Assembly (NCBI GenBank): GCA_003586115.2 | Contig: QVOM02000057.1 | Span: 9,220,874-9,284,873 of the forward strand | Length of the DNA stretch: 64,000 nucleotides | Direction: 5' to 3' | From: Salvator merianae | Lineage: Eukaryota > Chordata > Lepidosauria > Squamata > Teiidae | In this document: in pieces, positions 21,648 to 32,510 of the stretch | How positions within the stretch are numbered: the first letter of the stretch is position 1 | Layout: every line of letters begins with the position of its first letter | Notes under the pieces: model-generated | Seen by the model: the letters and a program-made list of their open reading frames with translations, nothing else | Database searches by the model: none | Told to the model about the DNA's origin: nothing | Translations under genes and position numbers: made by a program

Positions 21648-23608
21648 CAGGTGCAGCAAAAGAAAAACTGAATTGGAGAAAAGAAGAATATTCTGAGGCT
21701 TATTTGGTGACTGTACAAGCAGAAGTGAGTGAAACTGTGTTTGTTCCTGATTCTGCATGTACACAACATATTGTGAACAGGCGTGAGTTTCTTAGAGACA
21801 TTCCTCCAGCTACTGAAATAGTTAAGATAAAACTTGCAGATGGCACTCATGTAAATGTACAAGAGAATGGCTCATTTAATCTTAAAACAACATTAAGCAA
21901 TGTTTTATTTGTGCCTAGTTTGAGTTATTGCTTGTTGAGTGTGTCTAAACTAACGGAAGAAGGTTTTGAAGTAAAATTTAATGATCATCTGTGTGTCATA
22001 ATGAAACGGAATTTCATATGTGCAAAGGGCAGTTTGAACAATGGTTTATATTGCTTGAAAGCAAATGAACAATCTGCATGTAATTTAGAAAATGTTCACA
22101 ACAAGCCTTTACATAATGAATGTGTGCATTATTTGCATAGAATTTTAGGACATGCAAGTTTTTCCACCCTAGCTAAGACTTCTAAAGTTTGCAATCTTAA
22201 TGTAAAGCCATGTCAAAAATTTCTAGATTGCAGTGGTTGTAGTGGAATAAAGGTGAACAAATTTCCATCTACTGCTGTCAGCACCCGCAAATCAACTTGT
22301 CCTTTTCAGTTGGTACACGTTGATTTAACAGGACCTTTTGACCCAAGTCAGGGGAAATCTCTTTTTCCTTTTGTTCTGGTTGATGATTTCTCTCGGTACA
22401 CGTATGTTTATTTTTTGAGGAACAAATCAGAGGCTTCTCAAAAATTTAAACAATGGGTGCACATGGTTGAGAATGAGTTTCCTTATAGAGTTTCTTGTCT
22501 TCAAAGTGACAGAGGTGGTGAATTCACAAGTACAGAGTTCAGAAACTGGCTAGATGCAAGAGGCGTCAGACATAGAATGACTAATCCATATTCATCTTTT
22601 GAAAATGGTGTACCTGAACGTAAAATTGGAGTATTACAAATGATGAGAGATGCAATGCTAATTGATGCACAACTTCCTTTTCATTTTTGGGCAGAGTGTA
22701 TTCAGTCTGCTGTACATATTCTCAACAGAATCTGGTCTGCAAGTGTAAACCAAATTCCTTATTTTTTGTTGTATGGCAAGAATCCTGATCTGTCTTATTT
22801 GAGGATTTTTTGTTTGTTTGCCAATGTGTTAGTACCTAGTGCACAAAGACACAAAGGAGAGCCAAAGTGGGAGAGATTAAGATTTGTTGGCTACCAAATG
22901 GGAACAAAAGGGTACCATTTTTCTGAGGGCTATGGTAAAATTCTCATATCCAGAAATGCGAACTTTGAAAAACACTCTGGCTGGGAAAGAATACATGCTA
23001 ATACTGAAGTGTTTCTTCCTCCCTTGCCCAGAGAAGATAATTCTCAAGGATGTGCTGCAAACTCACAGCAGCCAGAAACTTCAGAGCTAAAAGCTCAAGT
23101 GAAAATTGAGCAGGAGCAGGAAGAAGGGGGGTGGGAAATTCCAGCTGCCATTACTGAGCTTGAGAAAACAGAAACAGAGACAGTTTTACAACCCGTTGTA
23201 AATCAACAACACATTTCCCAGAGAGTAAACAAAGGGAAGCCACCAGAAAGATACAGTTTTACTCAGATTGTTGAAGCAAATACTTTTGAGTATAAAGATC
23301 CAAATTCATATAAAGAGATGTTGGAACAACTGCCTGCAGAGGTCGTACTCTGGAAGAAGGCAATGGAATTTAATACATTGTTGAAACAAAATGTTTTTTC
23401 CAAAACTAACTTGCCGAAAGGAAAGAAGGCTATCGGCTCCAAATGGGTGTTTAAAAAGAAAATAGACCCAGATGGAAGCCTGAGACACAAAACAAGATTA
23501 GTGGCACAAGACTTTGCTCAAGAAGATAGTCTTAATATAGAACAAACTTATTCTTCAGCAGCTTGCCCTGAAAGTCTGAGATCAGTGTTGGCTATAGCTG
23601 CTAAATGA
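21644..23608 (+). pseudogene. Copia pol: protease, integrase, start of RT
   Basis: 654 residues, open. The protease active-site region is PDSACTQHI (about residues 36-44; DSA in place of the commoner DSG). The pre-integrase zinc region has H(X)3H near LHRILGHAS and CSGCSG. The integrase core shows HVDLTGPF, LQSDRGGEF and ENGVPERK, giving the D-D-E triad (about residues 224, 286 and 322). The RT (RVT_2) starts with LWKKAMEFN, IGSKWVFKKK and RLVAQDFAQ. The frame stops at TGA 23606-23608 inside RT, and the same frame carries on with DYKIKHLDFECAYLNA. Integrase inserts element cDNA in the family. Confidence 0.9.
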
Positions 23609-24061
23609 GACTACAAAATTAAGCATCTAGATTTTGAATGTGCTTATCTAAATGCTAAACTAAATGAAGAGACTCATCAGAAACCTCTGGCTGGCTATGA
23701 AGAGGAAGACAATAATGTGGTGTATTTGTTATAAAAATCATTATATGGTCTCAAACGCAGTGCCAAGAATTGGAATACTTGTCTGCATACTGCCTTGACA
23801 GCTTTGAATTTCAAACTTTCTGTTGCAGATGCATGTGTATATGCAAGAGGCAAAAATGACAAACAAGATATTATTTTGATTTATGTTGATGATATTGCCA
23901 TGATAGCTAAAACAGATCAACAAATTGATCAATTGATTAAACAATTATCAGAAACATTTGTGATAAAAGATTTAGGACCATTAAGAAAATACTTAGGCAT
24001 TGAAATTGTAAGAGTACCAGAAAAAGGTTTCTTATTGAATCAAACTGAAAAAAATAACTGA
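23609..24061 (+). pseudogene. Copia pol: reverse transcriptase core
   Basis: Same frame as the preceding segment. After the TGA come the RT palm sequence DFECAYLNAKLNE, a second stop (TAA at 23732-23734), the block SLYGLKRSAKNWN, and the catalytic box ILIYVDDIAMIAKT (YVDD near 23882-23893). FVIKDLGPLRKYLGIEI follows. The frame ends at TGA 24059-24061 and shifts for the next part. Confidence 0.88.
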
Positions 24062-24062
24062 A

Positions 24063-24833
24063 TTGCTGCAGAAAACCAGATTGACTCAAGCAAAAGGTGT
24101 TAAAACTCCAATGTGTTTGAATTTTTGTAAACAAACTGATTCTCCTGATTTTTCTAATACAACCTTATACAGGTCTGTAGTTGGAAGTTTACTGTACATC
24201 GCAAATCATACCAGACCTGACATTGCTTACTCAGTAAGTGCCTTAAGCAGAGGAAATGCAAACCCAACGGTTTTTCATTGGGAAGCTTTAAAAAGAGTGT
24301 TAAGATAATTGAAAGCAACAGCAAATCATAGTTTTGCAATTTTTCCAAATGACGGCAACAAACTTTCTGCTTTTTGTGATAGGTCATTTGCTGATGATAA
24401 TGATTGTAAATCTTGTAGTGGATATTTAACAAAATATGATAATGTGACATTGATCTGGTGTTCAAGAAAGCAAACTTCAATTAGTGCATCTACCGCAGGA
24501 GCACAGTTTTGTGCTCTTTCAGAGACATGTGCAGAACTTCAATGGCTGCATTCTTTACTAATTGATTTAGGTGAAAACCCCCAAATACCAATTGAAGTTT
24601 TTGAAGACTCACAAACATGCATTCATTTGGCTAGCACTAAGAACATGAAGTCAAGGACGAAATACATAGGGGTTAAATACCAAAATGTGAAACAACTTAT
24701 ACAGGATGACTTTGAAAAAATGTTGTATTTAAGTACTGAAGAAAATGTTGCTGATGTTTTCACTAAGCCTGTAACCAAAGTGAAACATGAACTGATTTGT
24801 GAAAAATTGAATGTTATACCCACAACTAATTAG
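24063..24833 (+). pseudogene. Copia pol: RNase H and C end
   Basis: C-terminal pol in a shifted frame: YRSVVGSLLYIANHTRPDIAY, a TAA at 24306-24308, then the RNase H domain with FCDRSFADD, SISASTAGAQFCALSETCAE and FEDSQTCIHLAS, ending with RTKYIGVKY and LSTEENVADVFTKP. The family-typical end ADxxTK is intact. The natural stop is at 24831-24833, shortly before the polypurine tract. Confidence 0.88.
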
Positions 24834-24855
24834 GTGAAGTAACTGCCATTAGTTA

Positions 24856-24865
24856 TGGGAAGGGG
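24856..24865 (+). other. Copia polypurine tract
   Basis: GGGAAGGGG immediately before the 3' LTR, the expected plus-strand primer position. Confidence 0.7.
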
Positions 24866-25228
24866 TGTCAGAATATGCTGAGGTCACAGTGACCGGAATA
24901 TGCTTTGTCCATAATCTACTGCCAGTTTGCTTTGTCTATTACCATTCTAGATAAGGAGACATTTGCTTTGTTGTTTATGCCAGCTCAGCAGAGTAGTGTC
25001 AGATCTTTGATTGGTAGATTTTTGTATATCGTTAGAGCTGCATAGATGTTATTATTATTCCATCCAGTTCTACTTGCTTCCTGAATGCTTTGTGTTTACT
25101 ATAGAACTAAGCTACAATAAAACTTCTCTGTGAGAATGAGTCTGCTGCCTCCAGACTTCCTTCTTTTTAGCTCTACTTCACGGAAATGCCTGTAAGTCTT
25201 CTTATGCCTACACTGTGCTACTCTGACA
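24866..25228 (+). repeat. Copia 3' LTR (363 bp)
   Basis: Same length and ends as the 5' LTR; about 19 substitutions and no indels between the two by eye. Followed by the second GTTAG. Confidence 0.92.
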
Positions 25229-25233
25229 GTTAG

Positions 25234-26180
25234 AAGTTAAAGTGGAAGAAAAGTGGGTAAAATTAGAGAAAAAAGATACATAATTTAGAAAATAGTAGTT
25301 TAATGTTAGGTAAAATTCCAGTGAGAAAGTTTGGAAAATTATATGGACTGATGAAACAAGTAATGGAAGTTTGGAGAATCTCTCAACAGAAATTAGCACC
25401 AAAAATATTGAAATATATGATTATTGGATTTATAAATAAGGATCACCAGGTGTTAGTAGAAAGAATATTTCACCAATTAAAGGAAAATAGGTTAAATTAT
25501 TTAAAGGATCTATATAAAGGATCTGGGGAGAAAATGGTTAACTTATAATTCCTTGAGAAATTGGTAAGTAATAATATACAGTTATTGATCTACAGGTCAT
25601 TGATAGAGAGGAACTATTGGGAGAAAGTTTGAAGGGGTCAAGAGGAATATGAAGTAAAATATATGGTGTATTAACAAACTAAAAGAATGAAATAATGGAA
25701 AGTATTTTTCAAATATGGCATTTAGATATTAATATCACAAGAGAAAATGTTGGGCACAAAATGAAGAAAATTAATGAATTAAAGAAAATTAGGGTACAGG
25801 AAATGGTTCTTAAAATATTCTATAGATGGTATAGAACACCATCACAGTTAGCACATATTATACCTATGATGTCACCACAATGCTGGCATGGGTGTGGACA
25901 GAGAGGGATGTATTTCCACCTTTGCAGAGAATGTGATATTATAAAATTGTTTTGGAGAAATATTCAGAATAAAATTAATGATATTTTAAAGATAAATTTG
26001 AATTTATCACCTGAGCTAGGGTTTTTTCTTGTTTTGTTTTGTTTGGAAGTGATGTCAGGGAGAATAAGGGATAAAAAACAGTACTTAATTGATCCAATGA
26101 TATATGGAGCACAATCAACAATTGTATTGGGATGGAGGGAAAGTACTAAATGAAAATTAGATAATTGGTATAGGTATCAA
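25234..26180 (+). mobile_element. L1 ORF2 remnant, part right of the Copia insertion
   Basis: Continuation of the L1 from 20436. Two degraded frames: 25303-25548 (FGKLYGLMKQ, ...) and 25695-26153, the latter carrying the C-terminal cysteine-rich region KIFYRWYRTPSQLAHI, CWHGCGQRGMYFHLCREC and IKLFWRNIQ, which is diagnostic for the end of L1-clade ORF2. The frame is closed by TGA at 26151-26153. Removing the Copia element and one GTTAG joins the two L1 parts. Confidence 0.78.
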
Positions 26181-26459
26181 ATGGAATATTGATTTGATAA
26201 AATGCAAGAAATAAGATTTGAAAATCAAGGTTGTTTTAGAAATTGCTTTATAAAACAGAGGGAAAAAATGGAAATATTTATTATATTTTTCAATGACACC
26301 CAAGTGGCAGACAAAGTGAGAGAAGAAATAACTAGACTAACTCTTTTGTCCAGCTAAAATGAAAGAGAAAGGAGATGGAAGAAATAATCTAGAGATTGTC
26401 ATCCATTTTGCACAAGGGCTGGTTGGATAGTGAGGTGTATTAGTTTCTTCTTCTTCTTT

Positions 26460-26463
<4 letters not shown>

Positions 26464-26518
<55 letters not shown>

Positions 26519-26547
26519 CTATCTATATCTATATCTATATATACACA

Positions 26548-26593
<46 letters not shown>

Positions 26594-26597
26594 TTTA

Positions 26598-26630
<33 letters not shown>
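26464..26630. repeat. (TA)n-(TATC)n-(TA)n-(CA)15 compound microsatellite
   Basis: (TA)25 at 26464-26514, TATC-like units to 26540, (TA)21 at 26551-26592 and (CA)15 at 26601-26630. The long TA tracts are self-complementary. ORFs of YIYIYI type on both strands are artefacts of this. Confidence 0.95.
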
Positions 26631-26632
<2 letters not shown>

Positions 26633-27360
26633 TATACATATTGAAGGAACACTATTTTTATTATGATCTATTTTTTGTTATGATCTATTTTATTATTAAG
26701 AATAATTTTATAAAGTATAAAACAATAATACTTTCTCCCATATTTCTTTTCCTTTGGTTTGCATTTTAACTAGTTCTTATAATTTCTGAAATTTACCCTT
26801 ATTTTCTTGGTAGTTTTTCCTGTTTCTGAAATATTATTCTTTGAAAAGAGTCTAGCAGTTCACTCACTCCTCCAATTGTAATCAAATCTTCCATTTTCTC
26901 ACCCATCATGCTCTTTTCCTCCTCCACCATTTTCTGCTTCCTAACTCAATATTCAGATTTCTGGTATTTTCCTACCCAATTTTTCTTCTTACTATTTTAA
27001 ATAGCTGTTAACTACAACAGCTATTTCTTCTACACTATATTCCACCACTACTTTAATCCATGACTGATTATTTTCCTATTGGTGTTTATCCTTGATTTCT
27101 GATGCTTTTATAAATTATGAGACAGGAACTCCGCTTTCTTATGCCCAGATTCTAGTACCATTTTTTGTTTTGTTTGCTTGTATATATCCCACCCTTTAAC
27201 CAAAATTCTCAAGGCAGGTATCATCAATAAAAAGATAAAATGTAAACGATAATCAAAAATATAACTAATAAAATATAACTCTCCCTCCCTGTTTTCCTGG
27301 GAGGACAGCACTCAGAGGAAGCCAATCATCCAAGTCCTGGGTGAAGAGGTATGTTTTCCC
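26631..27360. other. AT-rich intergenic, nothing firm
   Basis: No gene. Pyrimidine-rich sequence at 26740-27100 could be a reverse-strand LINE leftover, and 27160-27360 has a LINE-3'-UTR look (ATATCCCACCCTTTAACC), but neither can be assigned. Confidence 0.3.
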
Positions 27361-28255
27361 CTAAAACCTCTCATCAGATGCCATCTTTTGCTTTGTGGTC
27401 AGGTGTTCCTTTGCATTCAGATGGGGTCTCAGGAGAATAATATAGTGCTTGGGAAGGAAGATGCAGCCCAGTATCCCAGCACTGGAGGCAAAGGTGAAGA
27501 AGATCTGCACAGCCACTATGTACTTCCCCTTGGTGCTCAGGCAGGTGGGCACAAAGGAGACCCAAACACTACAGAAGACCAGGATGCCGAAGGTGATCAG
27601 CTTGGCCTCATTGAAGGCCCCAGAGAGATTCCTTGCTAGGAAAGATGCCATGAAGCAGATGGCAGCCAGGAAACCCATGTAGCCAAGGGAAAGATAAAAT
27701 ATGGCAATGGAGTCGTGGTTGCATTGCAAGATGATCTTTCCAGGAAAGAAGTGGAGATCTGTATCTGGGAACAGGGGAGACTCAACCAGACAACACAGAT
27801 GACCACTTGGACAGCAGAAAGAGAAATGACAATGGAGTTGGGCAATGTTTTCCCCAGCCAGCCCCTCGTCCTGTTATCTGGCTTTGTGGCCAGAAAGGCC
27901 AGCACTACTGTGATGCTTTTTGCCAGGGCAGAAGAGACTGCTACAGAGAAGATGATGCTGAAGGTGGTTTGTTGGAAGAGGCATGTTGTTTTCTTTGGGG
28001 GCCCAATGAAAAGGAAGGAGGAGAGAAAGGAAAGAAGAAGGGAGATAAGGAGGATGTAGGAGAGATCCTGTTTTTTGGCTTTAAATATTGGAGTTTCTTG
28101 ATATTTGATTAATATTCTGAATACAAATCCAGTGGTTAAGGTGAAAAATAGAGCCAAGCCAGCCAGGATTATCCCTAGAGGTTTGTCATGAGAAAGGAAA
28201 ATGCTTTGTTTAGAAACACATTGAATCCTTGTTTGGATGTTGCTCGTCTGGGCAT
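27361..28255 (-). pseudogene. V2R-2 exon 6 (seven-helix domain), frameshifted
   Basis: Seven-transmembrane exon of a second V2R. From ATGCCC at 28255 the frame runs [17 protein letters not shown] (TM1), [44 protein letters not shown] (TM3) and [11 protein letters not shown] (TM4-5). It is lost near 27740 and resumes in another frame with [41 protein letters not shown] (TM6) and [10 protein letters not shown] (TM7), to a stop at 27361. The usual cysteines at the start (as in CRVC of V2R-4) are lost, and the expected AG acceptor before ATGCC reads AA. It cannot make a receptor as it stands. Confidence 0.88.
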
Positions 28256-28586
28256 TTGATGAAGAAAAGAAGAAAAGAATGATTTCAGCATTACTAATAT
28301 GGATGCCACATCTGTGTTAGCTTTTACATGCATTTTATCTCTATGTTGCCAGAAGACAGAGGTGTCTGGGTGAAGGTCTTTGATCCAAGTCCCCTGGAGA
28401 ACTAGGCTGGCTATATGACTCCAGATGCAGAGATGCCAGAGACCCTGTTAGGGTTTATTCTGTGAATGAATTCTCTGGCTGCTGTTGGAATGTACCATGA
28501 GGTTTCCTCTGCTTAACATAGCCTTTATCTTCCCCATCTCTTCCTCAAGATCATTCTTTGTGAAATTTGACCATTTGTCCACTTAC
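28256..28586 (-). other. V2R-2 intron 5
   Basis: 331 bp between exon 5 and exon 6 of V2R-2. It has a consensus GTAAGT donor at its 5' side and no AG at the expected acceptor position (CAA at 28256-28258). Confidence 0.6.
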
Positions 28587-28690
28587 CTTCCTGAGTGGAG
28601 ACAGTTCCTTCTGGACATGATGCACAACTATAACAGCAGATGGATTTCCCTTCCACTATCTCCTTGTTGGACCCTGGGAGGCAACAGGTG
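28587..28690 (-). pseudogene. V2R-2 exon 5, 5'-truncated
   Basis: Cysteine-rich (NCD3G) exon linking the ligand-binding domain to the membrane part. Residues CCLPGSNKEIVEGKSICCY, then SCASCPEGTVSTQE, precede a CAGGAAG|GTAAGTGG donor, and the phase (one base left over) matches exon 6. About 20 bases of the usual 127-bp exon are missing at its 5' side: at about 28690 the sequence turns into a plus-strand piece of a V2R seven-helix exon. No exons 1-4 are found upstream on this strand. Confidence 0.8.
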
Positions 28691-28893
28691 GTTTTGGACT
28701 TCATGATGGCCAAGCCAGGAAACAGTGTAAAGAAATGGGTGGGGAAGAGACTGACAATTTCTGTCATCATTCTCTGCCCTCTCTTTCAAATTACCATCTG
28801 CACTTTTTGGTTGGTAACCTTTCCCCCATTCCCTGAGTTTGGCATGCACTCCCTGGTCACTGAGATCCTGTTACAATGCAGTAAAGGCTCTGT
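28691..28893 (+). pseudogene. V2R seven-helix exon fragment, inverted
   Basis: About 200 bp of exon 6 (TM3 end through second extracellular loop) on the plus strand: [39 protein letters not shown] and FPPFPEFGMHSLVTEILL. It is closer to V2R-4 (which has [14 protein letters not shown] and [10 protein letters not shown]) than to the adjoining V2R-2 exon 6. It butts head-on against exon 5 of V2R-2 at a shared GTGGTTTTGG-like sequence. An ORF spans it (28640-28960), but the flanking residues are not receptor. Confidence 0.82.
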
Positions 28894-29364
28894 GTTGCCT
28901 CAGATGGAAGTTTATTCCACAAAGTCTGAAAATACAGGGGAAGCAATAAACGTAATGTAGGTTCTTCCTCTCAGTGTTCTGGCTTCCATAATTTCAGGAA
29001 AATCCCTTGCAAAGAACGGCTTGTGTCAAGGGTGCTGCCATTGCCCCACATGAAGATTAAAAGCAGACAGGTGCTGTTAAAACAAGATGAAGATGAAGGA
29101 TGGGACGCAGCCATGATACAGCCAGGTGTATCCTCTGAATGATCTTTAACTCATATTTATTATTTAATTTATATTTCTATCCCTCCCTATATCCAAAGGT
29201 CTCAGTCCAGGTCACAGTCAAATGAATAAAAACACAATTAAAATGAGCAGGCTGAAACAATAAAAGTGCCTGAAAGGAGTGGGAAGCCTGTTTTTTCAGC
29301 CAAAGGAAAGTGAAAAGAGGTGCATCTTCATCAGGCATCTGAATGCATAAGTGAGGGTGTCTTA
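28894..29364. other. Intergenic, nothing firm
   Basis: No gene. 29140-29240 has the look of an old LINE 3' UTR, but no family can be named. Confidence 0.3.
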
Positions 29365-29618
29365 CAAAGTCTAAGGATAATTCCGCTTCTGGGACACTTT
29401 GTAAAGATGTGACCAACTGGTCCCAACTGTCGTTCAGCGAAGAAAAGACAATATATGCTTTATGGTTATCTTCAAAATTCAGACCTCTCTCAGCCACTCC
29501 ATAAACATTGCATGAAGCTTCTGGATACGTTGAGCAACAGATGCGCCAGGGATCAACCGTGTCCTATACAAATGCCTTGTTAACAGCACTTTAGCTCCTG
29601 CAGTAGGACTGCGATAAA
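29365..29618 (-). mobile_element. Copia gag fragment
   Basis: Reverse-strand match to 21176-21462 of the complete Copia element, coding MAERGLNFEDNHKAYIVF, then SVPEAELSLDFV. It is truncated at both ends with no LTR. It lacks the tandem duplication seen at 21345-21447, so it shows the original gag layout. It ends 60 bp before V2R-3 exon 1. Confidence 0.85.
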
Positions 29619-29677
29619 CCTTGATTATCCTGCGATAATCAGTAGGACTTGATACCTTTCAGCCTGTATATACAGAA

Positions 29678-29928
29678 ATGATTGTGTCTGTATGGAGCTC
29701 TGGTAGAGCTGTGCTAACTGTGGGTTTGAAATTGATGTTGATCGTACTGCATGATGTATTCAGTAAGAGTCTGAGGTCTTCTCAGTGTGGTCATTGGAAG
29801 TCACATCTGTCTAATACTCATTGTCCTTCAACTGCCATTGTCATTGGTGGATTTTTTTCCATGACACTTCCTAACATAGGTCCGCCAGAGTTTACAGGGA
29901 AGCCCATTTTTTTCTCACTAGAATTCTA
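29678..29928 (+). pseudogene. V2R-3 exon 1
   Basis: First exon of an inverted V2R copy: same length (251 bp), start (MIVSVWSSGRAVL), IVIGGFFSMTLPNIGPPEF block and CTA|GTAAGTATTG donor as V2R-1 exon 1 (13825-14075). The exon itself is open, with a hydrophobic signal-peptide-like start. The apparent stop at 29927-29929 includes the donor G and is not in the mRNA. It is called a pseudogene because the next exon is frameshifted and no exons 3-6 follow on this strand within the window. Confidence 0.8.
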
Positions 29929-31395
29929 GTAAGTATTGATTGATTGATTATGATGTACCAGACTCACTCTTTTAGTCATGAAATATATTGCTTCCATCAA
30001 GCCCCAGGACTACATATCACTCTGTCTCAAGTTCTCCACAATCATCCAAATTATGGATATTTAATTAATTTATCTTAAAAAAGATATGTATTTACTTATC
30101 GTCACCAAAATCAGTGTTGAATTCCACATGCAAATGTTTGCAATAAATGCTTTTTTGTGTATATTATTTGTTAACATCTTTGAAATGACTCAAATCTAAT
30201 GTTAGGATGGTTTATTGCTTCCTGTTCTGTACTATAAATATCTGTGCTGCCACCCACATAAATCAAAGCAAGTACTTTTTATTTTTATTTTATTTATTTT
30301 TAAGTAATTTGTATCTTGCTCTACAGTGGGATATAGGCTTTATTTAGGAAATCATACTCTTAACCATACAAATGTAATCACTTGACAACCTGAGGAGGAA
30401 TTTCTTACCAAGGATTGGGTTGTATTCACGGCTACAAATATTTTGTGTATTTAGTCAGCATGGAAGAGAAGGAGATTTCCAAGATGAATTGATCTTTTGA
30501 CAGACATTTTGCATAGTATGGTAAACACATCTGTATCATTTAGAAATAATATCCAGTTGATTTAGAAGCACCAGAAAGTTTAGCAAATTAAAACTTACAC
30601 GCAAAGGAATTTATGCAATCTCACTTTTTATATTTATTTTTTCCTCTCATCCATACCTTCCTGCTTATCTTTGTTAGCATCCACATGGAGGCAAAAGAAG
30701 GTGTTTTGGAATCAGGGACATGTGGCAAGGGTAGTAGACAACTGAAAACACCTTGCAGAGTAGGTCACTTCTTTGGAGTTAAGTCAAGGGACACAAGTCC
30801 TTGCTGTGCAGTATGGGTGGTGAGCCTTAGGCTGCTGCCAGATACTCTTTTTACCAGTGTGTTTGTCCTTTAACTCTTCTAGCCTTCCTTTGTAACTAAT
30901 GTGGTCAGCAAATAAAAGCCCAGACAAGGAAATATCTCACCAAGCTAAGGACCGCCAATTAAACTGAATTAAACAAAGGACTATCTTATGATTGCTCAGC
31001 TATTGTCAGGGAGGTGATGTGGATGGGGAAACTTCCAAATTGTAGCAATGACAGCAGTTTTGCTAGCACAATATGTTTAGATTTTTGCTACATATCCAAG
31101 TTGCATCTTTTCAGGCAAGCATTCCTTTCAGTGGAGGACAGATCCAGCACAGCAACCCCCTCCTATTTCTGTCCCTCAATATGGAAGGATCATCGTGACA
31201 TTTTGCTGCACCTCCCACAACTGTGCCCTACCAAAGTTCAATATTTTTCTGAACACATCCAGAGTATGTTTTTTAATGAAGCAAAGAAGTAAATGATACC
31301 TGAAAAGTAGCCAGTAGCACAGGTGGGGGAATAATACAAAGACTGGAGACATGTCTTCATCTCCTAAAATGCATTTTCTTTGTTATGATCATTGC

Positions 31396-31443
<48 letters not shown>

Positions 31444-32033
31444 TTATTAGCAGGTTGTGTTCTCACCTGGAACATTCCTCAGTTTATAACTTCATGTTTA
31501 ATACCACTTCCGTATCTTATCCATTTTATGATCATCCAAAGAAAGCTCCCATCTAACCCTGCATCATGGCTACGGGAAGAGGTGTTTTTTTTTTTTTTTA
31601 AATATATATATGTACTGACATGTATGTTGACATCCAGAACATCCATTCTGCCAGCAGGCTGCAGGAGTGGGAGGCAGGATGATGTCCTAAGGCGTTTACA
31701 GCTGAGAAGCAACATCAGATTCCTCAGTCAATTGCCTCAGTCACAGCTGCTCCATCTTCTTCCTTCCCAGTTGCTTTCTCCTTATGTGCCATATTTATTT
31801 ATTTTGTAAATATGAGCAAGCAGTGTAGTATTACCCTTCATAAGTCTTTCAGAGATCTTTTTTCAGCTGAAGGGTGGAATTAAAAATAAATATATAAGTG
31901 ATACTTTGCTAGTAACAGTTGGAATAAATTCCTAAAACAAGTCCTGATTAGGAAAGGTAAATAATAATTCAATCTTTCATACACTTATTTTTTTGATGTT
32001 AGCGTTTAATTCCATTTTCAATTTTTATTGCAG
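29929..32033 (+). other. V2R-3 intron 1
   Basis: 2.1 kb, the inverted counterpart of V2R-1 intron 1 without the L2. 31320-31810 holds sequence absent from V2R-1, including (TA)20 at 31399-31439 and a T12 run near 31587. Confidence 0.65.
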
Positions 32034-32323
32034 TCTGATAACCAAGAACTACCAGCATGTCCTGTCTGTCTTTTTTTTTTACCATGAATGAAACTGAGAG
32101 GAACTGTCTACATAACATGACCCTGACATATAAGATGTTTGAAAATTCATATAATGCATTCCTAGCATCTTTGAATACTTTCAACCTTCTCTTTGAATAC
32201 CAAGGAGACCCTCTCAATTACAACTGCATCAGTGAAGAGAAAGTAATAGCTGTTATTGGAGGACTCACATCCCAAAATTCCATTCAAATGGCCAACATCC
32301 TAAAAATCTACAAGATGCCTCAG
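32034..32323 (+). pseudogene. V2R-3 exon 2, frameshifted
   Basis: Inverted paralogue of 8266-8551. It has an ATTGCAG acceptor and a CCTCAG|GTGCCT donor, and codes LITKNYQHVLS at its start and VIGGLTSQNSIQMANILKIY at its end. It is 290 bp instead of 286 because of extra bases around a T10 tract at about 32069-32080, so the start and end of the exon are in different frames. The ORF 32057-32512 is in the downstream frame and begins out of phase with exon 1. This ends any chance of a full-length product. Confidence 0.88.
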
Positions 32324-32510
32324 GTGCCTGTAGAGACAAAGACAAATATAAGGACAGGTTCTCTCTACCTTTTCACATTGATTGAAGGAAGGATTTTCAT
32401 AGCTTATGAAAATATTTGTTGTGTGCATTACTGTTCCATTATCCATAATCAACATTCTCTTAAGGCTGCTCAGACAAACAACTGTATTGCAATGATCAGA
32501 AGGGGTTATT

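Larger units (their letters stand above)
20437..25228 (+). mobile_element. Ty1/copia-type LTR retrotransposon, complete but inactive
   Basis: A 4.8-kb element with two 363-bp LTRs, 5-bp target duplications, a gag region and one pol region in the Copia order protease, integrase, reverse transcriptase, RNase H. That order (integrase before RT) separates it from Gypsy, BEL and retroviruses. It inserted into an older L1. The two LTRs differ at about 19 of 363 positions by eye (near 5%), so it is old relative to the provirus at 48298-55622. Several stops and frameshifts make it inactive. Copia elements are uncommon in vertebrate genomes. A related solo LTR (43457-44026) and a gag fragment (29365-29618) show a family in this genome. 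Confidence 0.93.

Noticed and set aside
26464..26630. CRISPR-like regular repetition
   Set aside because: Simple dinucleotide microsatellites without unique spacers; genome is clearly animal.
26430..26666. YIYIYI-type ORFs on both strands
   Set aside because: TA/CA microsatellite artefacts.
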